A stretch of DNA of 39,556 nt, taken from a virus. Position 1 is the first letter of the stretch, and each line of letters starts with the position of its first letter. The position numbers and the translations under genes were made by a program. Of this stretch, positions 25,901-35,021 are shown in pieces. Where the stretch lies: positions 1 to 39,556 of IMG/VR virus record IMGVR_UViG_3300018416_000043; one strand, given 5' to 3'. The notes under the pieces are model-generated. The model searched no databases. It saw nothing but the letters and a program-made list of their open reading frames with translations, and was not told where the DNA came from.

Positions 25901-28900
25901 GCATCTGTTGTAGCTGATGTATCACCTGATGCTGGATTTAGAGTAACATCTCAAATAGTTGGTTCACAATTTACTGGTTCAGTAAAAACAACAACTTCTA
26001 TAACTGCTGGTACATTCGTATCTGCATCTACTTTCAAAGGTAGTGGTGCTGAATTAACTGATATTGTTGTTAATGAAATAGTAAGTGGGGCAGTTACCGC
26101 AACTGTTGCACCAAATGAAGGATTTGTTGTAACATCAGCCGAAAGTGGTTCCACATTTGTAGGTAGTGTTGATATAAATGGATTACTTAATGTAGAGGGT
26201 AATGTATCCGCATCTATGTTTACTGGTAGTGGTGCCGGTTTATTTGATATACCCCGTTCAGCACTTACCGAAGATGCTCTTTTAACTACTGAAATTGTAA
26301 GTGGTTCAGTAACCGCATCCGTTTCACCAAACAAAGGATTTGTTGTAACATCAGCTGATAGTGGTTCTCAATTTACTGGTTCGGTAAGTATGGATACATC
26401 GTTGAGTATAACTGATGTAATCGAACTTGGTGAAAATGGTATTATTGCTGAGCCTGGTAAAGTATTTAGTGGTAGTGGTGCTGGATTATTTGATATTCCA
26501 GAAGCAGCATTATCATTTGAAATTAGTAAAATAACGTCTGGTTCGATTACCGCATCGGTAACACCTGATGATGGATTTGTTGTAACTTCAATCGAAAGTG
26601 GTTCAACTTTCTTTGGTGATGTAAAACTTCAAACAGGTTCATTTAGTGGTAGTGGTGCTAATCTATTTAATATACCAAAATCGGCAATATCTGATTTAGA
26701 TACATCTTTAATCTTTAGTGGTAGTGTAACTGCATCTACACATCCAGAAAATGGATTTATTGTAACATCAGTTGATAGTGGTTCAACTTTCTTTGGAGAA
26801 GTTAGAGTACAAAGTGGCTCATCCTTTAGTGGTAGTGGTGCCAACTTATTCGATATTCCAAAAACCGCACTTACCGAAGATGCACTTCTATCAGCATTTA
26901 TTGCAAGTGGTAGTGTTACTGCTTCTACATCACCTGTTGATGGATTTGTTGTAACTTCAACTGATATTGGTTCAACTTTCTTTGGAGAAGTTAGAGTAGA
27001 AAGTGGTTCTTCATTTAGTGGTAGTGGTGCATTATTATTCGATATACCTGATACAGCGTTATCTGATGAAGCACAATCTGCAATTACCGCATTACAATCT
27101 ATTGATGCTTCTAAATTAGCAACTGGTAGTGTAACCGCATCTGTTGACCCGATTGATGGTTTTGTTGTAAACTCACAAGTAAGTGGTTCAACTTTCTTTG
27201 GGGATATCCAATTGACAAGTGGTTCATTTAGTGGTAGTGGTGCTAAACTATTTGATATACCGAGAACGGCATTAACCCCTGATGCATTAGTTAGTACATT
27301 AATTGCGTCTGGTTCGGCAACTGCATCTATTTCACCAAACTTAGGGTTTGTAGTTAATACATCATCATCTATTGAAGGTGATTTGAGTGTTGATAATGAT
27401 TTATATGTAGGTGGTAAAATAACCGCAACTGAATTAAACGTAACATTTATAAACTCAGAAGTAATTTATTCTTCTGGTTCAAACACATTTGGTGATAAAA
27501 CATCAGATAGACAAGAATTTACTGGTTCCGTAAACGTAAGTGGTTCACTTAACGTTGATGATGGAATCATTAGTGGTGATGGTAGTGGATTATTTAATAT
27601 CCCACAATCAGCACTTACAGATGATGCTGTAAGAATCTCAAGCGGTTCAGTAACTGCATCAGTTTCACCTGAATTTGGATTTAGAGTAGAATCATCATTA
27701 GAGGGTTCTGAATTTACTGGCTCGGTTTCTATAACTGGTTCGGTTGATGTAACAAACACAATCACATCACAAATTGTAATAGCTGATTCTATTAGTGGTT
27801 CATTTAGTGGTAGTGGTAGAGATTTAATAGATATACCATTTTCTCAACTAACCGGTGATGCATTTAGAATCGCAAGTGGTTCTGTAACCGCATCGGTTTC
27901 ACCTAATAATGGATTCGTTGTAACATCAGTTGATAGTGGTTCTACCTTTAGTGGTTCAGTATCAGTTGATGGTAATGTAACTATACCATCTGGTAGTGGA
28001 TTCTTTAGTGGTAGTGGTGAGGGGTTATTTAATATTCCACAATCTGCATTTAGTGGGGATTCATTTAGAATAGCAAGTGGTAGTGTAACCGCATCGGTTT
28101 CACCTAATTTTGGATTAAAAGTAGAATCAGCTGATAGTGGTTCTCAATTTACAGGTTCATTATTTGTAAGTGGTGGTATAAGTGTTAATAGTGGTTCTAC
28201 CTTTAGTGGTAGTGGTGCTGAATTATTTGATATACCACTAACCGCACTTTCAATTGAAGCTATTGAAGCTCTAATTTCAACTGAAATAAAGAGTGGTAGT
28301 GTAACCGCATCGGTTTCACCTGATAATGGATTCATTGTAACCTCTGTTGATAGTGGTTCTCAATTTACTGGTTCTATTAATGTAACTGGTAGTTTGGTTG
28401 TAAGTAATGATATTACCACAACTATATTAAGTGCTAGTATTGTAACTGCGGATGAACTTAGTGGTTCATTCTCCGGTTCATTTGAAGGTGATGGTAGTGG
28501 ATTAACAAATATCCAATTAGCAAACTTATCTTTAGAAATAAATCAAATCACATCTGGTTCAGTAACTGCATCAGTTGACCCTGATACTGGATTTGTAGTA
28601 ACTTCAGTTGAAAATGGTTCTACATTTACTGGTTCAATTGATGTAAGTGGTTCAATTACCATAGATGGTATTTACACTGGTGATGGTAGTGGATTGAGAA
28701 ATATCGATATCGCTAATTTGGCATTCGATACTACTCGTATTTTTACTGGTTCAGTTACCGCATCGGTAGATGCTGGTGGATTCTTCAGAGTAGAAGATTC
28801 TAACGGACCAATTAAATCTGAATTTAGTGGTTCGGTATATGTTTCCGAATCTGTAATAGCTAGAGCATTTGTTGGAGATGGTTCTCAGATTACAAACGTA

Positions 28901-31900
28901 CAAGCGGCGGCATCTCCAAAGATAGCAAGTGGTTCGGCAACCGCATCTGTTGAGAGTGGTGAGTTCTTTATTGTAAATACATTTAGTGGTTCTCAATTTA
29001 CATCTTCGGTTGATATTAGTGGTTCATTATCAGCATCACTATTCCAAGGTGATGGTGGTGGATTATTTAACATTCCACTTGATGCACTTGAGGATTTGGA
29101 GTTAAATATAATTAACTCTGGGTCTGGATTCGCAGAAGTTGACCCTGAGAGATTATTAGTTAATGTTCCAATAACCGCATCTCGATACGATGGTGATGGT
29201 AGTGGATTATTTAACATCCCAGCTGAATCATTACAAGATTTAAAATTAGATAAAATTGAATCTGGTTCGGCAGTAGCAGTTATTTCTCCTAATAAAGGAT
29301 TGGAAATAAATGTAGGAGTTAATGTATCCCAATCTCTACAAGTGAGTGGGGGGATATTTGTAACTGGTAGTGATGTTGTTGTAGCTAGTGGTTCATCATT
29401 TGTTGGGGATGGTAGTGGATTGAGTAATATCAATATCGCTAACTTAGCATTTGAAACTTCACTTTTAGAGAGTGGTTCGGCATTTGCACAAATTTCACCA
29501 AACTTAGGATTACAAATAAACACTTCAGCATCCATTAGTGGGGGGTTGAGTGTAGAAAAAAATATATACTCACCAATTATTAATGGTGGGCAAATTACTG
29601 GTTCACTTTATGGTGGATATTATGGTGAAGGTGATGCTGATGATAGAGATATTCTTATCTATGATGAAGCTCGTTCTAAATATGTACCTGTACCTGAAAG
29701 TACACCAACTTTAGCAGAACCATTTACAAATGTAACTGAGGTAACAATTGTACACAACTTTGATGTTGAGTACCCAATCGTACAGGTTTATGAAACTGGT
29801 TCGAATGGAATGATTATTCCTCAAGCAATTGAACCTTTAAATAGTAACACTGTAAGAGTAACCTTTAGTGGGTTGACAAGTGGACACGTTGTTGTTGGTA
29901 CTGGTGGTTCAAAAATAAGTGGAGCAATTAGTGGAGATAATGTAATAGGTATAGTACCATCAGCATCTAGAGCAATTTCAGCAGCAACTGCGGATATAGC
30001 ACAAAATGTTGCAGGTATTGATTCCGCATCCATTGCACTACTTAATGATTTAGAAAACTTTGTAAGAAACGAACAAACCGCATCTATGACGGTGTTGAGT
30101 TCATCGTTCGCTCTTACCGCATCATACGCATTAAACGCAGCATCTTCTGAAGGTGGGGACTTTATTCAAAGTTCACAAACATCTTCTATGAGTGTTGCAA
30201 CATCATCATATTCATTCTACGCATTAACTGCTTCATACGCATTGAACGCTGGTGAAGCTGGTGGTGGTGGCGATTTAAATTCTGACCAAACGGCATCGAT
30301 GTATGTTTACTCAGCATCATTTGCTTCGATTGCAGAATACGCATTAAACGCCGGTGGTAGTGGAGCTGGGTTCCCATTTGAGGGATACGCTGAACTAACT
30401 GGTAGTTTGGATATAAGTGGTAGTTTAGTTATTACTGGTAGTACATTCATACAAAATTTAGAAACTGGTTCATCTGATTTCGTAGTAACATACAATGAGG
30501 TAACTGGTAGATTAGAAAAAAGAGATATAGAAGCCGCACAAGGTGCTGATGGTGTGGATGGTTCTTCTGGTAGTAGTGGTACAACTGGTACCGCTGGTAG
30601 TGGAGGTACTTCTGGTTCTTCTGGTTCGTCTGGAACATCTGGGACAAGTGGTACATCTGGAACCAACGGAACATCAGGTTCATCTGGTAGTAGTGGAACA
30701 TCTGGTACATCGGGAACATCTGGTACAACCGGTACATCTGGTACTTCTGGTAGTAGTGGTTCATCGGGTTCATCTGGTTCAAGTGGTAGCTCTGGTTCGT
30801 CTGGAACTTCTGGTACAAGTGGTACATCAGGTTCATCTGGGACAAGTGGTACTTCCGGCTCATCTGGTTCATCTGGTAGTGGTGGAACCTCTGGTTCTTC
30901 TGGTTCAAGCGGTAGTAGTGGAAGTAGTGGTTCCTCTGGAACAACAGGTTCAGCTGGTACTTCTGGTTCAAGTGGAAGTAGTGGTAGTAGTGGTAGTGGA
31001 GGAACTTCAGGTTCTTCTGGTTCATCAGGCTCATCGGGTTCTTCTGGTTCAGCTGGGACAAGTGGAAGTAGTGGAAGTAGTGGTTCCTCTGGAACATCTG
31101 GTTCTTCTGGCTCATCAGGTTCTTCTGGGACAAGTGGAAGTAGTGGAAGTAGTGGTTCTTCGGGTACCGCAGGTTCTTCTGGTACTTCTGGTAGTGGAGG
31201 AACATCTGGGACAAGTGGAAGTAGTGGTACCTCAGGTACATCTGGTTCTTCTGGTTCAAGTGGTACATCTGGAACATCAGGTTCAGCTGGAACTTCTGGT
31301 TCTTCTGGGACAAGCGGTACTTCTGGGACAAGTGGTTCTTCTGGGACAAGCGGAACATCTGGTACCAGTGGAACTTCTGGTAGTAGTGGAACATCTGGGA
31401 CAAGTGGTAGTAGTGGAACATCTGGGACAAGTGGAAGTAGTGGTAGTAGTGGAACATCTGGAACATCTGGAACCTCAGGCTCATCTGGTTCTTCAGGCTC
31501 TTCTGGAACATCTGGAACTTCTGGTTCATCTGGTTCATCTGGTAGTAGTGGAACTTCTGGTTCATCTGGCTCTTCAGGTTCATCTGGTACTTCGGGTTCT
31601 TCAGGTTCGTCTGGTAGTAGTGGAAGTAGTGGAACATCAGGTACATCTGGTTCAACCGGCTCTTCGGGTTCTTCTGGAACAAGCGGTTCAAGCGGCTCAT
31701 CTGGTACTTCGGGTTCATCTGGCTCATCTGGTACAAGTGGATTGAGTGGTTCATCTGGTACTTCAGGAACGAGTGGAAGTAGTGGTAGTAGTGGTACTTC
31801 TGGAAGTGAGGGTTCATCCGGTACATCTGGAACATCTGGCTCTTCGGGTACTTCTGGTGAAGATGGTACATCTGGAACATCAGGTTCAGCTGGGACAAGT

Positions 31901-34900
31901 GGAAGTAGTGGTTCTTCTGGAACAAGCGGAACATCGGGTACTTCTGGAACATCGGGTAGTAGTGGTACATCTGGACAAGCTGGTTCATCTGGTACTTCTG
32001 GGACATCAGGTAGTAGTGGTACTTCTGGGACAAGTGGAACATCAGGTACATCTGGAACAAGCGGTACGTCTGGAACTTCTGGTACTGATGGAACGTCTGG
32101 GACAAGTGGAAGTAGTGGTACTTCTGGTACGAGTGGTACAACTGGTTCGCATGGTACTTCGGGAACTTCTGGAACAAGCGGAACATCTGGAACGGATGGT
32201 ACCTCAGGTACGTCTGGTTCAACTGGTACTGATGGAACATCGGGTACTTCTGGAACTTCTGGCACAAGCGGAACATCTGGAACATCTGGTACAAACGGAA
32301 CTTCTGGTTCATCTGGAACATCAGGTTCAACTGGTACCGATGGTACATCTGGAACAAGTGGTATAAGTGGTTCATCTGGTAGTAGTGGAACTTCAGGTTC
32401 TTCTGGTAGTAGTGGGACAAGTGGTAGTAGTGGTTCAGCTGGTACTTCTGGTACATCGGGTTCATCTGGGCAAGATGGTACCTTATTTGGTAGTAGTGGT
32501 TCATCTGGAACCTCAGGCTCATCTGGAAGTTCTGGTTCATCGGGTTCATCTGGAACCACTGGAACTGGTGGTACTTCTGGAGTTGATGGAACATTCTTTG
32601 GTTCATCAGGTTCATCTGGTATAAGTGGGACAAGTGGTAGTAGCGGTTCATCTGGAACAAGCGGTGAAAGTGGTTCTGCTGGTACTTCTGGAACTTCAGG
32701 TGTAGATGGTACATTCTTCGGTTCATCTGGTTCTTCGGGTATAAGTGGTACATCGGGTTCATCGGGTTCTTCTGGAACATCTGGATTCGGTTCATCGGGT
32801 ACATCTGGTGTGAGTGGAACATCTGGACAAGATGGTACCTTATTTGGTAGTAGTGGTACATCAGGTGAGGCTGGAACTTCTGGTTCATCAGGTTCGACTG
32901 GTACTGATGGTGTAAGTGGAAGTAGTGGTACTTCTGGTATAAGTGGTACATCTGGTGTTGATGGTACATTCTTTGGTAGTAGTGGTAGTAGTGGAACTTC
33001 TGGTTCTTCTGGTAGCAGTGGTACATCTGGGTTAGGTTCATCTGGAACTTCTGGAACAAGCGGTAGAGATGGAACTTTATTTGGTTCATCTGGTACAACT
33101 GGTACTTCTGGTTCATCTGGCTCATCTGGTACGAGTGGATTGGGTTCTTCAGGTACTTCAGGTATCAGCGGAACTTCTGGGCAGGATGGTACCTTATTCG
33201 GAAGTAGTGGTACTTCTGGAGTTGATGGTACTTCTGGTAGTAGTGGTTCATCTGGAACATCTGGATTCGGTTCATCAGGTACTGCTGGAACATCTGGTAG
33301 AGATGGAACTTTATTTGGTTCAAGCGGTTCTTCGGGTTCTTCTGGAACAAGTGGTTCATCGGGTACGAGTGGATTAGGTTCTTCGGGTACTTCTGGTATC
33401 AGCGGAACGAGCGGACTTGATGGGACATTATTTGGTTCTTCAGGTACTACTGGTACGTCTGGTAGTAGTGGTTCATCTGGTACTTCTGGTTTGGGAAGTA
33501 ATGGTACTTCTGGAACATCTGGACAGGATGGAACTTTATTTGGTTCGTCTGGTTCTTCAGGTACAGCAGGTTCTTCTGGTTCTTCTGGAACAAGCGGATT
33601 GGGTTCTTCGGGTACTTCTGGGACAAGTGGTAGAGATGGAACATTATTCGGTTCTTCTGGAACAACAGGTACTTCTGGTGTTAGTGGTTCGTCTGGTACT
33701 TCTGGATTAGATGGGTTAATTGGTTCAAATGGTACTTCTGGTACTGGTGGTACCTCAGGTAGAGATGGAACTTTATTCGGTTCGTCTGGTACTTCTGGAA
33801 CATCTGGTGTTAGTGGAAGTAGTGGTACATCTGGATTGGGCTCTGATGGTACTTCAGGTGTTAGTGGTACTTCTGGACTTGATGGAACTTTATTCGGAAG
33901 TAGTGGTACATCTGGTACTAATGGTACATCTGGTCAAAGTGGTTCTTCTGGAACAAGCGGAGTTGGTTCGTCTGGTACATCTGGTGCGAGTGGTACATCT
34001 GGTAGAGATGGAACTTTATTTGGTTCTTCGGGTTCATCAGGAACTAACGGAACATCTGGTATAGATGGTTCTTCTGGTACATCTGGAATAGGTTCATCGG
34101 GTACTTCGGGTGTTAGTGGAACATCTGGACAAGATGGTACCTTATTTGGTTCTTCTGGTTCTTCGGGTACTTCTGGTGCAGGTTCATCTGGAACATCAGG
34201 GTTATCTGGTTCTGATGGTACTTCTGGTATAAGCGGTACTTCTGGACTTGATGGTACGTTATTTGGTACATCGGGTTCATCGGGTACGTCTGGGGCGGGT
34301 TCGTCTGGTACATCTGGTATTACTGGTTCAAACGGAACTTCGGGTTCATCTGGTTTAGATGGTACAAACTTTGGTAGTGCTGGTAGTAGTGGTTCATCCG
34401 GTACTTCTGGTGAGAGTGGTGTTGATGGAACGAATGGTGTTGATGGAACTAATGGTAGTGCTGGTAGTCATGGTTCTTCGGGTTCTTCTGGAACAAGTAT
34501 TAATCAAAATGGTACAACTGATGATGGTGTAGTTCGTTGGGATAATACAAATAATTACCAATACGTTAATACTGATTTAGTTTACGATGGAACTACGTTA
34601 AGTGTAGTTGGTGATGTTAACCTAAGTGGTGATTTAATCGCAAGTGGTGAAGTTAGTGGTTCAACCTCAATTCACACTAAAAACTTTGTTGAACTTTATT
34701 CAACTTTGGGAACTGGTGGTAGTACATCAATCGATTTAACATCAGCAAATAACTTTGAGTACACTGTAAACACAACATCAACAATATCGTTTACAAATTC
34801 ACCGGCAGCTCCGAAAGCATTTGGATTTACATTGGTATTAAATAATGGTGGTTCACAAGCAATCACATGGCCAGCTGGAGTATTATGGGCAGGTGGTGTT

Positions 34901-35002
34901 GCACCGGCTTTAACTGCGGCTGGAACGGATATTTTGGTATTCTATACTTATGATGGAGGGGTATCGTATTACGGATTCCTATCCGCAGCAAATATGAGTT
35001 AA
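22946..35002 (+). CDS. Giant collagen-like tail-fibre protein, 4018 residues
   Basis: The N-terminal SGKVRVVRPQDVSDDRYEYL-SLQEAEPNLG block is a conserved start of marine T4-like fibre proteins, probably the attachment end. Residues about 91-2215 hold some 30 copies of 'SGSVTASV.P..GF.VTS..SGS.FFG......GSFSGSGANLFDIP.SAL...'; two SSIIYSSGSN modules are embedded (about 149 and 1503). About 2225-2330 is a beta domain (VTIVHNFDVEYPIVQVYETG ... TVRVTFSGLTSGHVVVGTGG). Three 'QTASM.V.S.SFA..A.YALNA' repeats follow (about 2375-2480). Residues 2533-3851 are about 440 Gly-X-Y triplets, mostly GSS and GTS. The C-terminal 167 residues form a globular tip (VELYSTLGTGG ... AITWPAGVLWAGGVAP ... GGVSYYGFLSAANMS), a tip type common on phage fibres. 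This is probably a long fibre with a collagen-like or polyglycine-helix shaft and a receptor-binding end. Confidence 0.92.
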   Translation: MSQLLSGKVRVVRPQDVSDDRYEYLSLQEAEPNLGVPLSGSIQSGSVALIASDIDGNRLFITKIQLEEFSGSFSGSFAGDGSQLNNLPFSSQLISGSASASIAPNTGFLVNVSSSFDGDMDINGDVRVTGDLFVDNRIVAREILVEIVSSSIIFSSGSNRFGNTTGDLQEFTGSVGITGSLDVEGSTTISNDLVVSGSGTISGSLSIGNELVISGSGDISGSLKVGGDISTNNVTASYVSSSFFEGDGSRLFNLPAAAESTRIVDGNVTASVDNNDGFIVISVDSGSQFTGSLFVSGNIEINSGSSFSGSGANLFDIPKAALTPDALLSSFIVSGSVTASVDPNFGFRLEGTDRAEFSSSLFVSGGVSIKSGSSFSGSGENLFNIPRAALTPDALLSNLIVSGAVTASVTPEGGFLVTSVESGSTFSGSIFLSSGSFFSGSGEKLFNIPRSALTQDAQLSNLIVSGAVTASVTPDGGFLVTSVESGSTFSGSIFLSSGSFISGSGEQLFNIPLSALAEEVVAATKITEGDVTASVSNEDGFVVTSIDSGSTFFGDIQLQTGSFSGSGANLFDIPRAALTPDALLSSFIVSGSVTASVTPDDGFVVTSIESGSTFFGDVKVQTGSFSGSGANLFDIPRSALTQDALLSNLIVSGAITASVTPDDGFVVTSVESGSTFFGEVRVESGSAFSGSGEKLRDIPFSALSDDAQASITSLVSDESKILVSGSVTASVDANAGFIITSVASGSTFFGEVRVQSGSAFSGSGERLFDIPFSALSDDAQTSIISLVSDESKLLVSGSVTASVDAKNGFIVTSIASGSTFFGDVGVVSGSSFSGSGAKLTDIPFAAISVSSEDAFASVVAGDSKRLVTGSVTASVSKEDGFKVESIASGSTFFGDVKVQTGSFSGSGAQLFDIPRSALTQDALLSALIASGSVTASTEDNVFKVVSVDNGSIFSGSIQVDNAVTASGFKGSGRDLTDVVVTEMVSASVVADVSPDAGFRVTSQIVGSQFTGSVKTTTSITAGTFVSASTFKGSGAELTDIVVNEIVSGAVTATVAPNEGFVVTSAESGSTFVGSVDINGLLNVEGNVSASMFTGSGAGLFDIPRSALTEDALLTTEIVSGSVTASVSPNKGFVVTSADSGSQFTGSVSMDTSLSITDVIELGENGIIAEPGKVFSGSGAGLFDIPEAALSFEISKITSGSITASVTPDDGFVVTSIESGSTFFGDVKLQTGSFSGSGANLFNIPKSAISDLDTSLIFSGSVTASTHPENGFIVTSVDSGSTFFGEVRVQSGSSFSGSGANLFDIPKTALTEDALLSAFIASGSVTASTSPVDGFVVTSTDIGSTFFGEVRVESGSSFSGSGALLFDIPDTALSDEAQSAITALQSIDASKLATGSVTASVDPIDGFVVNSQVSGSTFFGDIQLTSGSFSGSGAKLFDIPRTALTPDALVSTLIASGSATASISPNLGFVVNTSSSIEGDLSVDNDLYVGGKITATELNVTFINSEVIYSSGSNTFGDKTSDRQEFTGSVNVSGSLNVDDGIISGDGSGLFNIPQSALTDDAVRISSGSVTASVSPEFGFRVESSLEGSEFTGSVSITGSVDVTNTITSQIVIADSISGSFSGSGRDLIDIPFSQLTGDAFRIASGSVTASVSPNNGFVVTSVDSGSTFSGSVSVDGNVTIPSGSGFFSGSGEGLFNIPQSAFSGDSFRIASGSVTASVSPNFGLKVESADSGSQFTGSLFVSGGISVNSGSTFSGSGAELFDIPLTALSIEAIEALISTEIKSGSVTASVSPDNGFIVTSVDSGSQFTGSINVTGSLVVSNDITTTILSASIVTADELSGSFSGSFEGDGSGLTNIQLANLSLEINQITSGSVTASVDPDTGFVVTSVENGSTFTGSIDVSGSITIDGIYTGDGSGLRNIDIANLAFDTTRIFTGSVTASVDAGGFFRVEDSNGPIKSEFSGSVYVSESVIARAFVGDGSQITNVQAAASPKIASGSATASVESGEFFIVNTFSGSQFTSSVDISGSLSASLFQGDGGGLFNIPLDALEDLELNIINSGSGFAEVDPERLLVNVPITASRYDGDGSGLFNIPAESLQDLKLDKIESGSAVAVISPNKGLEINVGVNVSQSLQVSGGIFVTGSDVVVASGSSFVGDGSGLSNINIANLAFETSLLESGSAFAQISPNLGLQINTSASISGGLSVEKNIYSPIINGGQITGSLYGGYYGEGDADDRDILIYDEARSKYVPVPESTPTLAEPFTNVTEVTIVHNFDVEYPIVQVYETGSNGMIIPQAIEPLNSNTVRVTFSGLTSGHVVVGTGGSKISGAISGDNVIGIVPSASRAISAATADIAQNVAGIDSASIALLNDLENFVRNEQTASMTVLSSSFALTASYALNAASSEGGDFIQSSQTSSMSVATSSYSFYALTASYALNAGEAGGGGDLNSDQTASMYVYSASFASIAEYALNAGGSGAGFPFEGYAELTGSLDISGSLVITGSTFIQNLETGSSDFVVTYNEVTGRLEKRDIEAAQGADGVDGSSGSSGTTGTAGSGGTSGSSGSSGTSGTSGTSGTNGTSGSSGSSGTSGTSGTSGTTGTSGTSGSSGSSGSSGSSGSSGSSGTSGTSGTSGSSGTSGTSGSSGSSGSGGTSGSSGSSGSSGSSGSSGTTGSAGTSGSSGSSGSSGSGGTSGSSGSSGSSGSSGSAGTSGSSGSSGSSGTSGSSGSSGSSGTSGSSGSSGSSGTAGSSGTSGSGGTSGTSGSSGTSGTSGSSGSSGTSGTSGSAGTSGSSGTSGTSGTSGSSGTSGTSGTSGTSGSSGTSGTSGSSGTSGTSGSSGSSGTSGTSGTSGSSGSSGSSGTSGTSGSSGSSGSSGTSGSSGSSGSSGTSGSSGSSGSSGSSGTSGTSGSTGSSGSSGTSGSSGSSGTSGSSGSSGTSGLSGSSGTSGTSGSSGSSGTSGSEGSSGTSGTSGSSGTSGEDGTSGTSGSAGTSGSSGSSGTSGTSGTSGTSGSSGTSGQAGSSGTSGTSGSSGTSGTSGTSGTSGTSGTSGTSGTDGTSGTSGSSGTSGTSGTTGSHGTSGTSGTSGTSGTDGTSGTSGSTGTDGTSGTSGTSGTSGTSGTSGTNGTSGSSGTSGSTGTDGTSGTSGISGSSGSSGTSGSSGSSGTSGSSGSAGTSGTSGSSGQDGTLFGSSGSSGTSGSSGSSGSSGSSGTTGTGGTSGVDGTFFGSSGSSGISGTSGSSGSSGTSGESGSAGTSGTSGVDGTFFGSSGSSGISGTSGSSGSSGTSGFGSSGTSGVSGTSGQDGTLFGSSGTSGEAGTSGSSGSTGTDGVSGSSGTSGISGTSGVDGTFFGSSGSSGTSGSSGSSGTSGLGSSGTSGTSGRDGTLFGSSGTTGTSGSSGSSGTSGLGSSGTSGISGTSGQDGTLFGSSGTSGVDGTSGSSGSSGTSGFGSSGTAGTSGRDGTLFGSSGSSGSSGTSGSSGTSGLGSSGTSGISGTSGLDGTLFGSSGTTGTSGSSGSSGTSGLGSNGTSGTSGQDGTLFGSSGSSGTAGSSGSSGTSGLGSSGTSGTSGRDGTLFGSSGTTGTSGVSGSSGTSGLDGLIGSNGTSGTGGTSGRDGTLFGSSGTSGTSGVSGSSGTSGLGSDGTSGVSGTSGLDGTLFGSSGTSGTNGTSGQSGSSGTSGVGSSGTSGASGTSGRDGTLFGSSGSSGTNGTSGIDGSSGTSGIGSSGTSGVSGTSGQDGTLFGSSGSSGTSGAGSSGTSGLSGSDGTSGISGTSGLDGTLFGTSGSSGTSGAGSSGTSGITGSNGTSGSSGLDGTNFGSAGSSGSSGTSGESGVDGTNGVDGTNGSAGSHGSSGSSGTSINQNGTTDDGVVRWDNTNNYQYVNTDLVYDGTTLSVVGDVNLSGDLIASGEVSGSTSIHTKNFVELYSTLGTGGSTSIDLTSANNFEYTVNTTSTISFTNSPAAPKAFGFTLVLNNGGSQAITWPAGVLWAGGVAPALTAAGTDILVFYTYDGGVSYYGFLSAANMS
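23218..29600 (+). repeat. About 30-copy GSVTASV/FSGSG fibre repeat
   Basis: The unit is about 60-75 residues: SGSVTASV(S/T/D)P..GF.VTS(V/I)(D/E)SGSTFFG(D/E)V.VQ(S/T)GSFSGSGA.LFDIP.SALT.DALLS..I. Units 2-11 and 16-19 are the most alike. Later ones shorten (SGSGFAEV..., SGSAVAVI...) and swap FSGSG for GDGSGLFNIP. The pattern is that of trimeric beta-fibre shafts. Two similar units occur in the gene at 37082. Confidence 0.9.
30541..34498 (+). repeat. Collagen-like Gly-Ser/Thr-Ser repeat, about 440 triplets
   Basis: The stretch encodes Gly every third residue over about 1,320 residues with period 9 bases. X and Y are mainly Ser and Thr, with rare Asp, Ala, Asn, Glu, Gln, Arg, Leu, Val, Ile and His; I see no Pro. 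The first 2 kb is almost pure. From 32477 the array is punctuated by 17 DGT(L/F/N)FG segments and about a dozen two-residue breaks such as SGLGSS. The reading frame is open throughout; the stretch is not a CRISPR array. Confidence 0.95.
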
Positions 35003-35021
35003 AGGTTAATAGTTATGAATT

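Noticed and set aside
30307-32559. 750-codon open frame on the - strand encoding Pro-Glu-Val-Pro-Leu repeats, with similar frames at 30447-33125 and 38056-39528
   Set aside because: It is the exact antisense of the GXY array; codons GGT, TCT, ACA and AGT read backwards give Pro, Glu, Val, Asp and Leu without stops. No start signal or family match; a shadow of the 9-base period.
30543-34064. Chain of + strand open frames rich in Val, Leu, His and Gln in the alternate frame of the collagen-like region
   Set aside because: Repeat period divisible by three keeps stop codons out of the alternate frames; composition is a by-product of the GGT-TCT words.
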